Of a DNA stretch of 64,000 nt, positions 35,786 to 45,660 are shown piece by piece (position 1 is the stretch's first letter; the number at the start of each line of letters is the position of its first letter). A program made the translations under genes and the position numbers. Source of the DNA: Lachnoanaerobaculum orale (GTDB lineage: Bacteria > Bacillota > Clostridia > Lachnospirales > Lachnospiraceae); contig NZ_RRCM01000001.1 in assembly GCF_003862485.1 (NCBI RefSeq), positions 1,421,374 to 1,485,373 on the forward strand. The letters run 5' to 3'. The notes beneath the pieces are model-generated. The model saw only the letters and a list, made by a program, of their open reading frames with translations, had not been told where the DNA came from and ran no database searches.

Positions 35786-36615
35786 TGGTCACTCACTTCC
35801 TTCAGCTTGGTTATAACCAGCACCTCCGATATAGTGTCGAAGTTGACTACCGGTATTATATATCCGCTCTTTGTAAGCCTTGAAGAGTCATCCTTAAGAT
35901 CTCTTGCATAGCCTATAAGTATATTAGGTAAATACTTTGTTGACACATTGGATGTAACTATCATATCGCCTTCATTGACATCGGCATCAGACTTTACATC
36001 TCTTAAAATAAGTCTGCCTTCATTGTACTGCTCAAGGTTGCCGTCAACCCTGCAAAGTGCACCCGTTCTTAAAGACATCGCACTCACTCTTGAAATATCG
36101 TCTATTACAGCCCTGACCGTAGCGTAGTTTTTTCCTACATCCGTTACAATGCCTATCAGTCCGCCGTAACCTATAACATTCATATCCACAGCAATTCCGT
36201 CGTCACTGCCCTTATCTATTGTAAATGTTGAGAACCACTTTGTACTGTCCTTTGCTACAACTCTTGCACCTACCTTAGGGTAGTCCGAATAGCTCTCATC
36301 AAGCTTATATAATTCTCTAAGTCTGGCAAGTTCTCCGTTATCCGCCATAAGCTTAGTATTTTCCTGTGTAAGTTCGTCAATCTTTTTATTAAGCTCGATA
36401 TTTTCGGTAATCGCACTATGTATCTTTCTTTGTTCTTCTATATTATCATATACCGCTCTTCCGGCCGTATTTACACCTGACTGTACAGGCAGAAGCACAA
36501 TGCCTACCGCCTGTCTTAAAGGCGAAATAATAGAATCGTTGAATGAAGTTATTCCAATAAGAATAATGCTGATTATACTCAAAACTATCAGTACAAATTT
36601 GTTCCTAGATTCCAT
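35782..36615 (-). CDS. mreC: Rod shape-determining protein MreC
   Basis: 277 residues: one N-terminal membrane helix (about 8-28), a coiled coil (about 60-100) and a beta-barrel pair with GARVVAKDSTKWFSTFTIDKG, VIGYGGLIGIVTDVG and GDMIVTSNVSTKYLPNILIG. Periplasmic-side scaffold of the elongation complex. ATG 36615 is preferred over the adjacent TTG 36618; it overlaps the radC stop (TGATG) and has AGGGG 8 bases upstream. mreB is not next to it, contrary to the usual order. Confidence 0.95.
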   Translation of the reverse strand: MESRNKFVLIVLSIISIILIGITSFNDSIISPLRQAVGIVLLPVQSGVNTAGRAVYDNIEEQRKIHSAITENIELNKKIDELTQENTKLMADNGELARLRELYKLDESYSDYPKVGARVVAKDSTKWFSTFTIDKGSDDGIAVDMNVIGYGGLIGIVTDVGKNYATVRAVIDDISRVSAMSLRTGALCRVDGNLEQYNEGRLILRDVKSDADVNEGDMIVTSNVSTKYLPNILIGYARDLKDDSSRLTKSGYIIPVVNFDTISEVLVITKLKEVSDQ

Positions 36616-37304
36616 CAAATAATCCCCTGTTCCTTAAAGCTGTAATAGCAGTTGTCACCTATGACTATATGGTCTATAAGTTCTATACCGATGCTATCAA
36701 GTGCTTTATTTATATCCTTTGTTATATCAATATCCGCCTTGCTTGGTGACGGGTCACCACTTGGATGATTATGTAATAATATCACATTTACAGCCAAATG
36801 TTTTAAACTCTCTATTAAAATTTCTCTAACAGAAACTAAAGACGAGTTCACGGTACCCACAGAAATTACCATATCTGAGATAGGTCTTTGTCTGGTATCC
36901 AAAAATACAATCCTAAGTTCCTCCACTTCAAGATGTCTGATACTTTCCTTGTAGTAGTTTGCAACGACATCAGGAGAAGCAAAAGAAATACTCTTTTTTA
37001 TATTCTTTCTCTCCCAGGCTCTTTTACAAAACTCTCCAAGCGCAAGTATCTGCACCGCCTTTACCTTACCGACACCCTTTATTGAAAGCAACTTTTCCAT
37101 ATTGTGGTGAAATATACTGTTTATACCGAAACCTTCACCGTTGCCCTCAAGTATCTTGTAAGCAAGATTTATAACATTGACATCTTTTGTGCCGCTTCTA
37201 AGCAAAACCGCCAAAAGCTCAACATCAGTAAGTGACTCAACTCCATATTCAATCGCTCTGTCATATGGTCTTTGTTCAAGTGGCAATTCTTTTATTTTTC
37301 CCAT
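36615..37304 (-). CDS. radC: RadC-family JAMM/MPN protein
   Basis: 229 residues, the family's usual length. N-terminal helix-hairpin-helix part (LLSIKGVGKVKAVQILALGE) and C-terminal MPN/JAMM domain with the metal motif LLHNHPSGDPSPSKAD. Called a DNA repair protein by tradition; its true substrate is unknown. ATG 37304 begins MGKIKELPLEQRPYDRAIEYG, matching the family start, with AAGGA upstream; an ATG/alternative start 48 bases further would not. It heads the mreC operon and has its own promoter. Confidence 0.93.
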   Translation of the reverse strand: MGKIKELPLEQRPYDRAIEYGVESLTDVELLAVLLRSGTKDVNVINLAYKILEGNGEGFGINSIFHHNMEKLLSIKGVGKVKAVQILALGEFCKRAWERKNIKKSISFASPDVVANYYKESIRHLEVEELRIVFLDTRQRPISDMVISVGTVNSSLVSVREILIESLKHLAVNVILLHNHPSGDPSPSKADIDITKDINKALDSIGIELIDHIVIGDNCYYSFKEQGII

Positions 37305-37342
37305 AAATTCCTTTCCACTCTCCAAGCATGAAAGGCATTCAT

Positions 37343-37370
37343 ATTTTATCACAAAATATACGATTGTAAA
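37343..37370 (-). promoter_or_regulatory. Promoter of radC-mreCD-PBP2-rodA operon
   Basis: On the minus strand TTTACA (37365-37370), 16-base spacer, TAAAAT (37343-37348) with TGA directly before it (extended -10). It lies 39 bases before the radC ATG and between the PLP lyase stop and radC. Confidence 0.65.
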
Positions 37371-37383
37371 ATTAAAACATAAA

Positions 37384-38664
37384 TTATTGTATCAATCCTG
37401 CATCATATATCTTTTGTAATGACAACATTATTCCAAGTTTTGCATGATACCATGTAAGTCCGCCCTGGAAAAATACCGAATAAGGCTCCTTCATAGGTCC
37501 GTCAGCACTGAGTTCTATAGAAGAACCGCCTACAAAAGCTCCTGCCGCCATAATTACATCACTGTCATATCCCGGCATCGCCCAAGGCTCCGGCTTTACA
37601 AATGAATCTACAGGTGCCGCCGCCTGTATTCCCTCACAAAACGCACATAAAGCTTTAGGGTCTTTTAATGTAATCTCCTGAATAATATCAAATCTCGGTT
37701 CCGTCGCGTTCGGATGACAGTCAAATCCTAAGCTCTCATACAGATTTGCCGCAAATATTGCACCTTTAAGCGCTCCTGCAACCACTGTAGGCGATAAGAA
37801 AAATCCCTGGAAAAGACTCTGATTGATTCCGAGGCTCGCTCCTATCTCTTTTCCCAGTCCCGGTGCCGAAAGTCTGAATGAAGCATTGTCCACACATTCC
37901 TTGCTGCCTACAATATATCCTCCTATAGGAGCCAGACCGCCTCCGGCATTTTTTATAAGAGATCCGACAATCATATCGGCTCCCACCTCAAGCGGTTCTA
38001 TCCTTTGTACAAACTCACCGTAGCAGTTGTCCACCATACATATAATCTTAGGGCTTATTGATTTTACAAAACTTATCAACTCGCCTATCTGCTCTACAGA
38101 TAATGTCTTTCTGGTAGCATAGCCCTTTGACCTTTGTATTGTAACAAGCTTTGTTCTCTCATTTATAGCATTTTTTATGCCCTCGTAGTCAAAAGAGCCG
38201 TCAGGGAGTAAATCAACCTGTGCATAGCTTACTCCGTACTCCTTAAGTGAGCCTCTTGACTCTCTTATACCGATGACCTCTTCCAAGGTATCATAAGGTT
38301 TGCCTACAGGAGATAAAAGCTCATCTCCCGGTCGTAAGTTTCCCGAGAGTGCTATATGAAGTGCATGTGTACCGCTGACCAACTGCGGTCTGACCAAAGC
38401 CGACTCACCTTTAAATGTTGTGGCGTATACATCCTCAAGCACATCTCTTCCCAAGTCGTTATATCCGTATCCCGTAGTGGCCGCAAAATGTATATCGCTT
38501 ACTTTATGCTTTTGCATAGCGGACAACACCTTCATCTGGTTGTACTCTGCATTCTTATCAATTTCCAAAAATCTTTCTTCCAAAGATTTCAAAACTTTAT
38601 CTGAAAGTTCAATAACCTTTTTTGAAACCCCGAAACTTGCATATATATCATTCAAACTGCTCAT
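37384..38664 (-). CDS. Methionine gamma-lyase-like PLP protein (YnbB / aluminium-resistance family)
   Basis: 426 residues, cystathionine-lyase fold of the PF06838 group. Seen: ATTGYGYNDLGRD, LVSGTHALHIALSG, SPVGKPYDTLEEVIG, MVDNCYGEF and the PLP lysine in IVGSLIKNAGGGLAP. Family members are labelled methionine gamma-lyase or aluminium resistance protein; the reaction has not been firmly shown for most. ATG 38664 (MSSLNDIYASFG) overlaps the miaA end by 17 bases; an upstream TTG is less likely. The place after miaA, as in Bacillus (ynbB near miaA/hfq), supports the call. Last gene of the long phoH-to-miaA run. Confidence 0.92.
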   Translation of the reverse strand: MSSLNDIYASFGVSKKVIELSDKVLKSLEERFLEIDKNAEYNQMKVLSAMQKHKVSDIHFAATTGYGYNDLGRDVLEDVYATTFKGESALVRPQLVSGTHALHIALSGNLRPGDELLSPVGKPYDTLEEVIGIRESRGSLKEYGVSYAQVDLLPDGSFDYEGIKNAINERTKLVTIQRSKGYATRKTLSVEQIGELISFVKSISPKIICMVDNCYGEFVQRIEPLEVGADMIVGSLIKNAGGGLAPIGGYIVGSKECVDNASFRLSAPGLGKEIGASLGINQSLFQGFFLSPTVVAGALKGAIFAANLYESLGFDCHPNATEPRFDIIQEITLKDPKALCAFCEGIQAAAPVDSFVKPEPWAMPGYDSDVIMAAGAFVGGSSIELSADGPMKEPYSVFFQGGLTWYHAKLGIMLSLQKIYDAGLIQ

Positions 38665-39607
38665 TGTCTTTTCTTTCCGTATCAATTTTTTCAACCATAT
38701 AGTCGACTATCTTTTCATTGTTTTCAAACTCAAAAGGATTGATGTAGATCACATCCTTCTCCCTCTTAAACCAGGTCACCTGCCTCTTTGCCATATGCCT
38801 CGTATTTTGCTTTATATTATCTATCGCCTCATCTAAAGTGATCTCTCCGTCAAGATATTCAAGTATCTCCTTATACCCTATACCCTGCATAGAAATATTT
38901 TCTATTGAAAGTCCGGCATTCTTTAAGCCCTTAACTTCTTCAACCAGCCCTTCTTCCACCATTTTGTCGACTCTTTGATTTATCCTGTCATAGAGTATAT
39001 CTCTTGGTGGATTTAACACAAAGAATCTGAAATCATAAGGCGAGTCCTTCTTTCTTTGAGACTCGTTATGTGCAGATATAGGCGCATTGTTTATCAAAAA
39101 ATACTCTATTGCTCTTATTATTCTTTTTTTATTGTTTTTGTGGATATTTTCTGCAGAAACACTGTCAATTTTTTTTAGTTTTTCATACATGAAATCAGCA
39201 CCCTTTTTATCATATTCTTCTTCAAGTGCTTTTCTGATATCGCCGTTGTCATCCTGTGTATCAAAGTCTATATCGTAAATAACAGATTGTATATAGAATC
39301 CGGTTCCGCCTACAAGTATAGGTATATGTCCGTTTTGCCTTATCTCCTCTATAGAGTATTTTACCATATCTTGGAACTTTACGATATTAAAATCTTCTGT
39401 CGGATCCAAAACATTTATTAAATAATGCTTAACTCCCTGCATTTCATCAGCTTTTATCTTTGCAGTACCCACATCCATACCTCTATATACCTGCATCGAA
39501 TCGGCGCTTATTATCTCTCCGCCGATTCTTTTTGCCAAATCTATGGATACGGAAGTCTTTCCGGATGCTGTAGGTCCTGCCAAGATTATCAATTTATCCT
39601 TTGTCAT
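38648..39607 (-). CDS. miaA: tRNA dimethylallyltransferase
   Basis: 319 residues. Adds a dimethylallyl group to A37 of tRNAs reading UNN codons; the product is the substrate of MiaB, encoded in the same operon. Seen: P-loop LAGPTASGKTSVS, ISADSMQVYRGMDVGTAK, HYLINVLDPTEDFN, LVGGTGFYIQSVIY, and C-terminal RQVTWFKREKDVIY. It overlaps mutL by 4 bases. Confidence 0.97.
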   Translation of the reverse strand: MTKDKLIILAGPTASGKTSVSIDLAKRIGGEIISADSMQVYRGMDVGTAKIKADEMQGVKHYLINVLDPTEDFNIVKFQDMVKYSIEEIRQNGHIPILVGGTGFYIQSVIYDIDFDTQDDNGDIRKALEEEYDKKGADFMYEKLKKIDSVSAENIHKNNKKRIIRAIEYFLINNAPISAHNESQRKKDSPYDFRFFVLNPPRDILYDRINQRVDKMVEEGLVEEVKGLKNAGLSIENISMQGIGYKEILEYLDGEITLDEAIDNIKQNTRHMAKRQVTWFKREKDVIYINPFEFENNEKIVDYMVEKIDTERKDNEQFE

Positions 39608-41541
39608 ACTATCCTTTTGAATTTCTTTTCAATTTCCTGCTTAGTCATTTTTATTACTGTAGGTCTTCCGTGCGGACAATTATAAGGATTGTCAAGTGAC
39701 AAAAGCTCATCAAAAAGCTCATTTGCCTCAAACAAAGAAATCCTCATATTTCCCTTTATAGCCGCCTTACAAGACATAGACGCCACTTTTGCAAGTATCA
39801 GCTCCGAAGGTGATATGACATCATAGTTTGTACTGTCTGAGAGCATCTCATTAAAAAGTTCGGCCTTAGGTATTGAAGGGAAAATATTTGGAATTGCGTT
39901 TATCTTGTATTCCTTACCTCCAAACTCCTCTATGTCAAAGCCGATACCTCTAAACTCATCCATATGTTCATTTAAAACATTTTGTTCCAAATCTGTCAAT
40001 GTCACTATTATAGGAGGATTTATCATCTGAGATGAAAGCTTATTTGCTTTGCTCTCCTTTAAGAGTCTCTCATACATCACCTTTTCATGTGCGGCATGCT
40101 GGTCTATAATATACATCTCATTTTCAAACTGTACAATCCAATATGTATCAAAGACCTGACCGATGACCTTCATATATTTTTTGGATTCTCTCTCAAAAAA
40201 TGAAAGTTGTGAAGGCTTTATGCCGTTTAGATTAACATTATCAATATTTCCGATGTTGACCTCTTTGATACTTTTATTTGATAAATCATTTATATCGGAG
40301 TAAACTCTTTTTGTATTTTCATCCCTTATAAAAGACATATCATCCTTAGGATTGTACATATTTTCTTTCGGTACTCTCCATTTTATCTCATCATCCGAAC
40401 CGGTACTATGAAGCGTATCTTTGGTAACGTCCTCGTACTTATACTGTGAGACTTTTTCCGGTATTTCAGACATATCCCTTCTCTTGTTTTCAAAAGGCTC
40501 CGGAGTGTTTACAAATACCTTTTTTTCATTGGAAGTCTTACCTACCGGTACTTCTCTTACCGCACTCTGTGTTGTAAATATTTCTTCTACAGCCTCTTTT
40601 GTATTGTCATATACAAAATTCCTGTCTGAAAATCTTACTTCCATCTTCCTGGGATGGACATTTACATCCACTCCGTTCAAATCAAAGTTCAGAGCGCAAA
40701 ACGGATACTGATGTTGCATAAGTCTGTCTCCGAAGCCGTCTTCAACAGCCTTTGATATGATATTGTCCTTTATATACCTTCCGTTTACAAAGATATTCTC
40801 AAGATTTCTTGAACTTCTTGTGACCTCAGGTCTTGCAACCACACCTCTTATCTTTATACCGTTTTTTTCATAGTCCACATTACAAAGCGCCTTTGAAATC
40901 TCCTTGCCGTAGAGCTGATAGACTATATCCTTCAGATTGCCGCTTCCGTTTGTCTGCAATTTGATCTGACCGTTTGAGATAAACTTAAAAGCAATCTCTG
41001 TATTTGACATAGCAAGCTTTTCCACCAGTTCGCTGATATGTGCACCCTCTGTGGAAGCGGTCTTTAAAAACTTTCTTCTTGCAGGTGTATTATAAAAAAT
41101 ATCTCTGATAATTATACTTGTACCGTCAGGCGCGCCGATTTCTTCATATTCCACCTCATTGCCGCCTTCTATATAGTAGCGAACCCCTGTAAGCTCATCC
41201 CTTGTCTTTGTAATCATCTCACATTTTGAAACGGCCGCAATACTTGATAGCGCCTCACCTCTAAAGCCGAGACTTTTTATTGAAATAAGGTCCTTATCAC
41301 TGACTATCTTTGATGTGGCGTGCCTTAAAAACGCTTTCTTTACTTCGCTTGAAGCTATACCGCAGCCGTTATCCGTAATTCTAATAAGATCTATTCCGCC
41401 GTTTTTTATCTCAACCGTAACCGAAGAACTTCCGGCATCTATTGAATTTTCCAAAAGCTCTTTAACTATTGATGCAGGTCTTTCCACCACCTCACCGGCC
41501 GCAATCTTATCAATAGTGTCCTTATCCAGTATATTTATCAT
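39604..41541 (-). CDS. mutL: DNA mismatch repair protein MutL with endonuclease site
   Basis: 645 residues. N-terminal GHKL ATPase (IAAGEVVERPASIVKELLEN, DNGCGI, GFRGEALSSIAAV) and C-terminal dimerisation/endonuclease domain with the DQHAAHEKVMYE metal motif (DQHA-x2-E-x4-E form) and CPHGRPTV. It is therefore a nicking MutL, as expected in a methyl-independent mismatch repair system without MutH. The linker (about 340-440) is Lys/Asp-rich. ATG 41541 follows GGAGACTT; it lies 32 bases after mutS. Confidence 0.97.
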   Translation of the reverse strand: MINILDKDTIDKIAAGEVVERPASIVKELLENSIDAGSSSVTVEIKNGGIDLIRITDNGCGIASSEVKKAFLRHATSKIVSDKDLISIKSLGFRGEALSSIAAVSKCEMITKTRDELTGVRYYIEGGNEVEYEEIGAPDGTSIIIRDIFYNTPARRKFLKTASTEGAHISELVEKLAMSNTEIAFKFISNGQIKLQTNGSGNLKDIVYQLYGKEISKALCNVDYEKNGIKIRGVVARPEVTRSSRNLENIFVNGRYIKDNIISKAVEDGFGDRLMQHQYPFCALNFDLNGVDVNVHPRKMEVRFSDRNFVYDNTKEAVEEIFTTQSAVREVPVGKTSNEKKVFVNTPEPFENKRRDMSEIPEKVSQYKYEDVTKDTLHSTGSDDEIKWRVPKENMYNPKDDMSFIRDENTKRVYSDINDLSNKSIKEVNIGNIDNVNLNGIKPSQLSFFERESKKYMKVIGQVFDTYWIVQFENEMYIIDQHAAHEKVMYERLLKESKANKLSSQMINPPIIVTLTDLEQNVLNEHMDEFRGIGFDIEEFGGKEYKINAIPNIFPSIPKAELFNEMLSDSTNYDVISPSELILAKVASMSCKAAIKGNMRISLFEANELFDELLSLDNPYNCPHGRPTVIKMTKQEIEKKFKRIV

Positions 41542-41573
41542 AAGTCTCCTTTTAAAAAACCCGATTTTTAAAA

Positions 41574-44222
41574 TTATATCCTGTTTTTTATCTTATTTTG
41601 CAGATTGTACAAGGTATTTAGTGCATCCATAGGAGTCATAGAAGTAATATCAATTTGAGATATTTCATCTATAATTGTGTCATTATTCACCGCGTCAAAC
41701 AAAGAAAGCTGCCCCGCCTCGACCTCATCGGTCCTTTTCACAGGCTTTCTCTTTGAAGCGGCGGGAGTCGCCTCGGCTATTTCTCTTGCCCTTGTGGCTA
41801 TATCCGCACTTGAAAGCTCCTCTATAAGCTCCTTCGCCCTTTCAGTCACACTGTCAGGCACACCTGCAAGTTTTGCAACCTGGATTCCGTAGCTCTTATC
41901 CGCACCTCCTGCAGCTATCTTTCTTAAGAATACTATATCGTCTCCTCTTTCCTTGACCAAGATACAGTAGTTGTTTACTCCGGGCATTGTACCTTCAAGC
42001 TCCGAGAGTTCATGGTAATGTGTTGCAAAAAGAGTCTTTGCACCTATCAGCTTTGTATTTGAGATATGCTCCACCACCGCCCATGCGATAGCAAGTCCGT
42101 CAAAGGTCGATGTACCTCTTCCTATCTCATCCAAAATAACCAAAGAATTTCTTGTGGCGTTTCGTAAAATATTTGCAACCTCCGTCATCTCCACCATAAA
42201 TGTGGACTGACCGCTTGCAAGGTCGTCCGAAGCCCCCACTCTTGTAAATATCCTGTCACATACACATAGGCTTGCCTGACTTGCAGGTACAAAGCTTCCT
42301 ATCTGAGCCATCATACATATAAGAGCCGTCTGTCTCATATAAGTTGACTTACCTGCCATATTCGGTCCTGTAATTATAGACATTCTCTTCTTATTCTGAT
42401 CAAGATATGTATCATTTGCAATAAACGAATCATCATTTAACATACTTTCAACCACCGGATGCCTGCCGTCTTTTATATCTATAACCCCGTTGGTATTTAT
42501 TTGAGGTCTTATATAATTATTGTTGTATGCAACTGTCGCAAGTGAACATATCGCGTCAATATACGCAAGCGACTTGGCACTTGACTGTATTCTGTTCACA
42601 TTGCCTGCAACAATATCTCTTACTTCTACAAACACCTCATACTCCAAATTGTTTAACTTATCCTCGGCACCGAGAATTATATTTTCAAGTTCCTTCAACT
42701 TGTCTGTAGTATATCTTTCCGCATTTGTAAGTGTCTGCTTTCTCACAAAGTAGTCAGGCACCATATCTTTAAACGAATTGGTTACCTCAAAATAATATCC
42801 GAAGACTTTATTGTACTTTATCTTAAGGTTTTTAATACCGGTCTTTTCCTTTTCATCCGCCTCAAGCGAAGCCAGCCAGTTCTTACCCTCCGTCTTTGCC
42901 TGCCTGAGCTTATCTATCTCGGCATTATAACCTGTATTTATTATATTTCCTTCTTTCAGTGAAAGCGGACTGTCCTCATTTATGGACCTGTCTATAATAT
43001 CTATAATATCCTCAAGTTTATCAAGGCCTTCATTTATCTTTACTATCTCACCCGATGTACAGGTATTTAAAACTTCCTTTATCGGAGCGATCATCTTCAT
43101 GGAAGATGACAACGCCAAGAGGTCTCTTGTATTTGCACTCTTTGTCACAACCCTTGCCATAAGTCTTTCAAGGTCATAGACCGGGTTTAAATACTCTCTT
43201 AACTCCTCTCTGTCTATATATCTGTCAAAAAGCTCGGCTACGGCTTCCTGTCTGTTAAGTATTCTCTCTCTGTTTATAAGCGGCTGCTCTAAAAAGCTTC
43301 TGAGCATTCTGGCACCCATTGCCGTACTTGTCTTATCAAGTACACCGAGCAATGAGCCGTTTTTCTTTTTTTCTCTCATAGTCTCTACAAGTTCAAGATT
43401 TCTCCTTGAGCTTGTATCCACAATCATATAGTCGCCGTTTTTATAGGCGGATATACTCACTATCTGTGCACATGAGCTTTTTTGCATCTCATAGAGATAC
43501 TTAAGCATCGCACCTGAAGCTATGGTTGCATCTAAAAACTCCGAAAGTCCCAGTGCTTCAACACTTGATACTTTGAAATGCTTCTTTAATATATCAATAC
43601 CGCTTTTTTCACTGAAGTATGAATTGTCAAGCGAAGTTATTGTTATATTGTATTTTTTCTTCAACTCATCAAGTGAAATACCGCTGATTTCAAAGGCGTG
43701 ATTACATATAATTTCGGTAGGTTGATACTTTTGTATCTCATCAAAGAGTTCTCTGCTTGTAACAAGCTCCGTAACAAAGAAATCGCCTGTAGATATATCA
43801 CATATGCTAAGCCCGAATCTCTCATCAATATAAAATATCGAAATGATATAATTATTCTTATCATCTGCAAGTACTCCGCTGCTTGTTATTGTACCGGGAG
43901 TGACAATCCTTACGACCTCTCTTTTTACAAGCCCCTTTGCAAGCTTAGGGTCTTCCATCTGCTCGGCTATAGCCACCTTATGTCCGTTTTGCACAAGTCT
44001 GTTTATATAAGTTTCCGCCGCATGATAAGGCACACCGCACATAGGAGCTCTCTCTTCAAGCCCGCAGTCCTTACCTGTAAGTGTAAGTTCAAGCTCCTTT
44101 GCCACCATAGTCGCATCATCAAAAAACATTTCATAAAAATCGCCTAGGCGATAAAAAAGTATACAATCCGGATACTCGTCCTTAGTCTCCAGATACTTTG
44201 ACATCATTGGAGATAGTGCCAT
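41574..44222 (-). CDS. mutS: DNA mismatch repair protein MutS
   Basis: 882 residues, full-length MutS1. Seen: mismatch-recognising YRLGDFYEMFFDDA, connector and lever domains, ATPase with Walker A TGPNMAGKSTYMRQ, signature RVGASDDLASGQSTFMVEM, Walker B LVILDEIGRGTSTFDG and ATHYHELSEL, then a C-terminal extension holding a beta-clamp-like QLSLFDAV. It recognises mismatches and recruits MutL. The ATG is directly after the miaB stop (TAA ATG), with GAGG just upstream. Confidence 0.98.
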   Translation of the reverse strand: MALSPMMSKYLETKDEYPDCILFYRLGDFYEMFFDDATMVAKELELTLTGKDCGLEERAPMCGVPYHAAETYINRLVQNGHKVAIAEQMEDPKLAKGLVKREVVRIVTPGTITSSGVLADDKNNYIISIFYIDERFGLSICDISTGDFFVTELVTSRELFDEIQKYQPTEIICNHAFEISGISLDELKKKYNITITSLDNSYFSEKSGIDILKKHFKVSSVEALGLSEFLDATIASGAMLKYLYEMQKSSCAQIVSISAYKNGDYMIVDTSSRRNLELVETMREKKKNGSLLGVLDKTSTAMGARMLRSFLEQPLINRERILNRQEAVAELFDRYIDREELREYLNPVYDLERLMARVVTKSANTRDLLALSSSMKMIAPIKEVLNTCTSGEIVKINEGLDKLEDIIDIIDRSINEDSPLSLKEGNIINTGYNAEIDKLRQAKTEGKNWLASLEADEKEKTGIKNLKIKYNKVFGYYFEVTNSFKDMVPDYFVRKQTLTNAERYTTDKLKELENIILGAEDKLNNLEYEVFVEVRDIVAGNVNRIQSSAKSLAYIDAICSLATVAYNNNYIRPQINTNGVIDIKDGRHPVVESMLNDDSFIANDTYLDQNKKRMSIITGPNMAGKSTYMRQTALICMMAQIGSFVPASQASLCVCDRIFTRVGASDDLASGQSTFMVEMTEVANILRNATRNSLVILDEIGRGTSTFDGLAIAWAVVEHISNTKLIGAKTLFATHYHELSELEGTMPGVNNYCILVKERGDDIVFLRKIAAGGADKSYGIQVAKLAGVPDSVTERAKELIEELSSADIATRAREIAEATPAASKRKPVKRTDEVEAGQLSLFDAVNNDTIIDEISQIDITSMTPMDALNTLYNLQNKIKNRI

Positions 44223-45650
44223 TTATTCCTCACTTGTCTGTATATGCCCCATATAGTAAAAGCCTTTTGCCTCATCAAGGAAAACATCCACAATTTCACC
44301 TATCAGTCTTTTACCGCCCTTAAAATGTACGGTCAGGTTGTTTTCAAGCTTTCCTGTAAGATATCCTTCAAGATGCTCATCCTCTCCCTCTACCAAAACA
44401 GGCATACATTTTCCTTCATTTTTCTTTGTATTTTCCGCCGCTATATCCTGAACGGTCTTTAAAAGTCTGTCAAATCTGTCCTTAATGACCTTAGGATCTA
44501 TCTGATCCTCCATCTTTGCAGCAGGCGTTCCCGAACGCTTTGAATATATGAATGTGAATGCGGAGTCATATCTGACTTCCTTTACCACATCCAAAGTGTC
44601 AAGAAAGTCTTCTTCAGTTTCTCCCGGGAATCCTACAATAATATCTGTTGTAAGAGAAATATCGGGGATAGCCGCCTTTATTCTTTTTACCAAATCAAGA
44701 TATCCTTCTTTGGTATAAACTCTGTTCATCTTTTTCAAAATTGAAGAACTTCCCGATTGCAGCGGCAAATGAAGATGCTTACATATCTTTTTATTATTCT
44801 TCATCACCTCTATGACCTCATCTGAAAGGTCCTTGGGATGAGGAGTCATAAATCTTAATCTCTCAAGTCCCTCTATTTTTGAAACTTCATCCAAAAGCAT
44901 TGCAAAGTTTGTCTTTTCATCAAGCCCCTTACCGTATGAGTTCACATTCTGCCCGAGCAACATAACTTCCTTTACTCCGTCGGCCACCAGGCCCTTTATC
45001 TCATCTATTATTTCCTCAGGCTTTCTTGATCTCTCCCTGCCTCTTACATAAGGCACTATACAGTAGCTGCAAAAATTATTGCATCCGAATGTAATGTTGA
45101 CACCTGATTTGAAAGAAAACTGTCTCTTGTTCGGAAGCTTTTCCACAATCATATCTGCACTTTCCATTACATCCACAACCTGTTTTTTGGTCTTAAGATG
45201 ATCGAAAAGTATCTCTGCGAGCTTATAAATATTGTGTGTTCCGAATACAAGGTCCACATGGCGGTAGGATTTTTTAATTTTCTCCACCTCTTCGGCTTCC
45301 TGCATCATACATCCGCAGATACCTATGATCATATCGGGATTTTTTTCCTTGCTCTTTTTTAACTGTCCCACTCTGCCGTAAAGTCTGTCATTTGCATTTT
45401 CTCTTACCGTACAGGTATTAAACAGTACAAGGTCGGCATCCTCTTCATTCTCAACTTCTATATATCCTATTCCGCTAAGTATTCCCGAGAGCTTTTCGGA
45501 ATCTCTTGCATTCATCTGGCATCCGAAAGTGACCACCTTATATGTAGGGTATCTCCCCTTGTCTATCGCCCCTGCGTGTATTATATCATTGACCTCAGAC
45601 ATGAAATATTCCTGTCTTAAAGGTTCCTCTGTAGGTATTAAATTCTCCAT
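44223..45650 (-). CDS. miaB: tRNA-2-methylthio-N6-dimethylallyladenosine synthase
   Basis: 475 residues, radical-SAM methylthiotransferase. N-terminal UPF0004 domain with TFGCQMNARDSEKLSG (first cluster cysteine; further Cys in NTCTVREN and GICGCMM), radical-SAM motif FGCNNFCSYCIVPY (C-x3-C-x2-C), and C-terminal TRAM domain (VLVEGEDEHLEGYLTG to YMGHIQ). It acts on tRNAs already modified by MiaA from the same run. A leader of about 38 residues precedes the core, as in many clostridial MiaB. Confidence 0.97.
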   Translation of the reverse strand: MENLIPTEEPLRQEYFMSEVNDIIHAGAIDKGRYPTYKVVTFGCQMNARDSEKLSGILSGIGYIEVENEEDADLVLFNTCTVRENANDRLYGRVGQLKKSKEKNPDMIIGICGCMMQEAEEVEKIKKSYRHVDLVFGTHNIYKLAEILFDHLKTKKQVVDVMESADMIVEKLPNKRQFSFKSGVNITFGCNNFCSYCIVPYVRGRERSRKPEEIIDEIKGLVADGVKEVMLLGQNVNSYGKGLDEKTNFAMLLDEVSKIEGLERLRFMTPHPKDLSDEVIEVMKNNKKICKHLHLPLQSGSSSILKKMNRVYTKEGYLDLVKRIKAAIPDISLTTDIIVGFPGETEEDFLDTLDVVKEVRYDSAFTFIYSKRSGTPAAKMEDQIDPKVIKDRFDRLLKTVQDIAAENTKKNEGKCMPVLVEGEDEHLEGYLTGKLENNLTVHFKGGKRLIGEIVDVFLDEAKGFYYMGHIQTSEE

Positions 45651-45660
45651 AATCCTCTTT

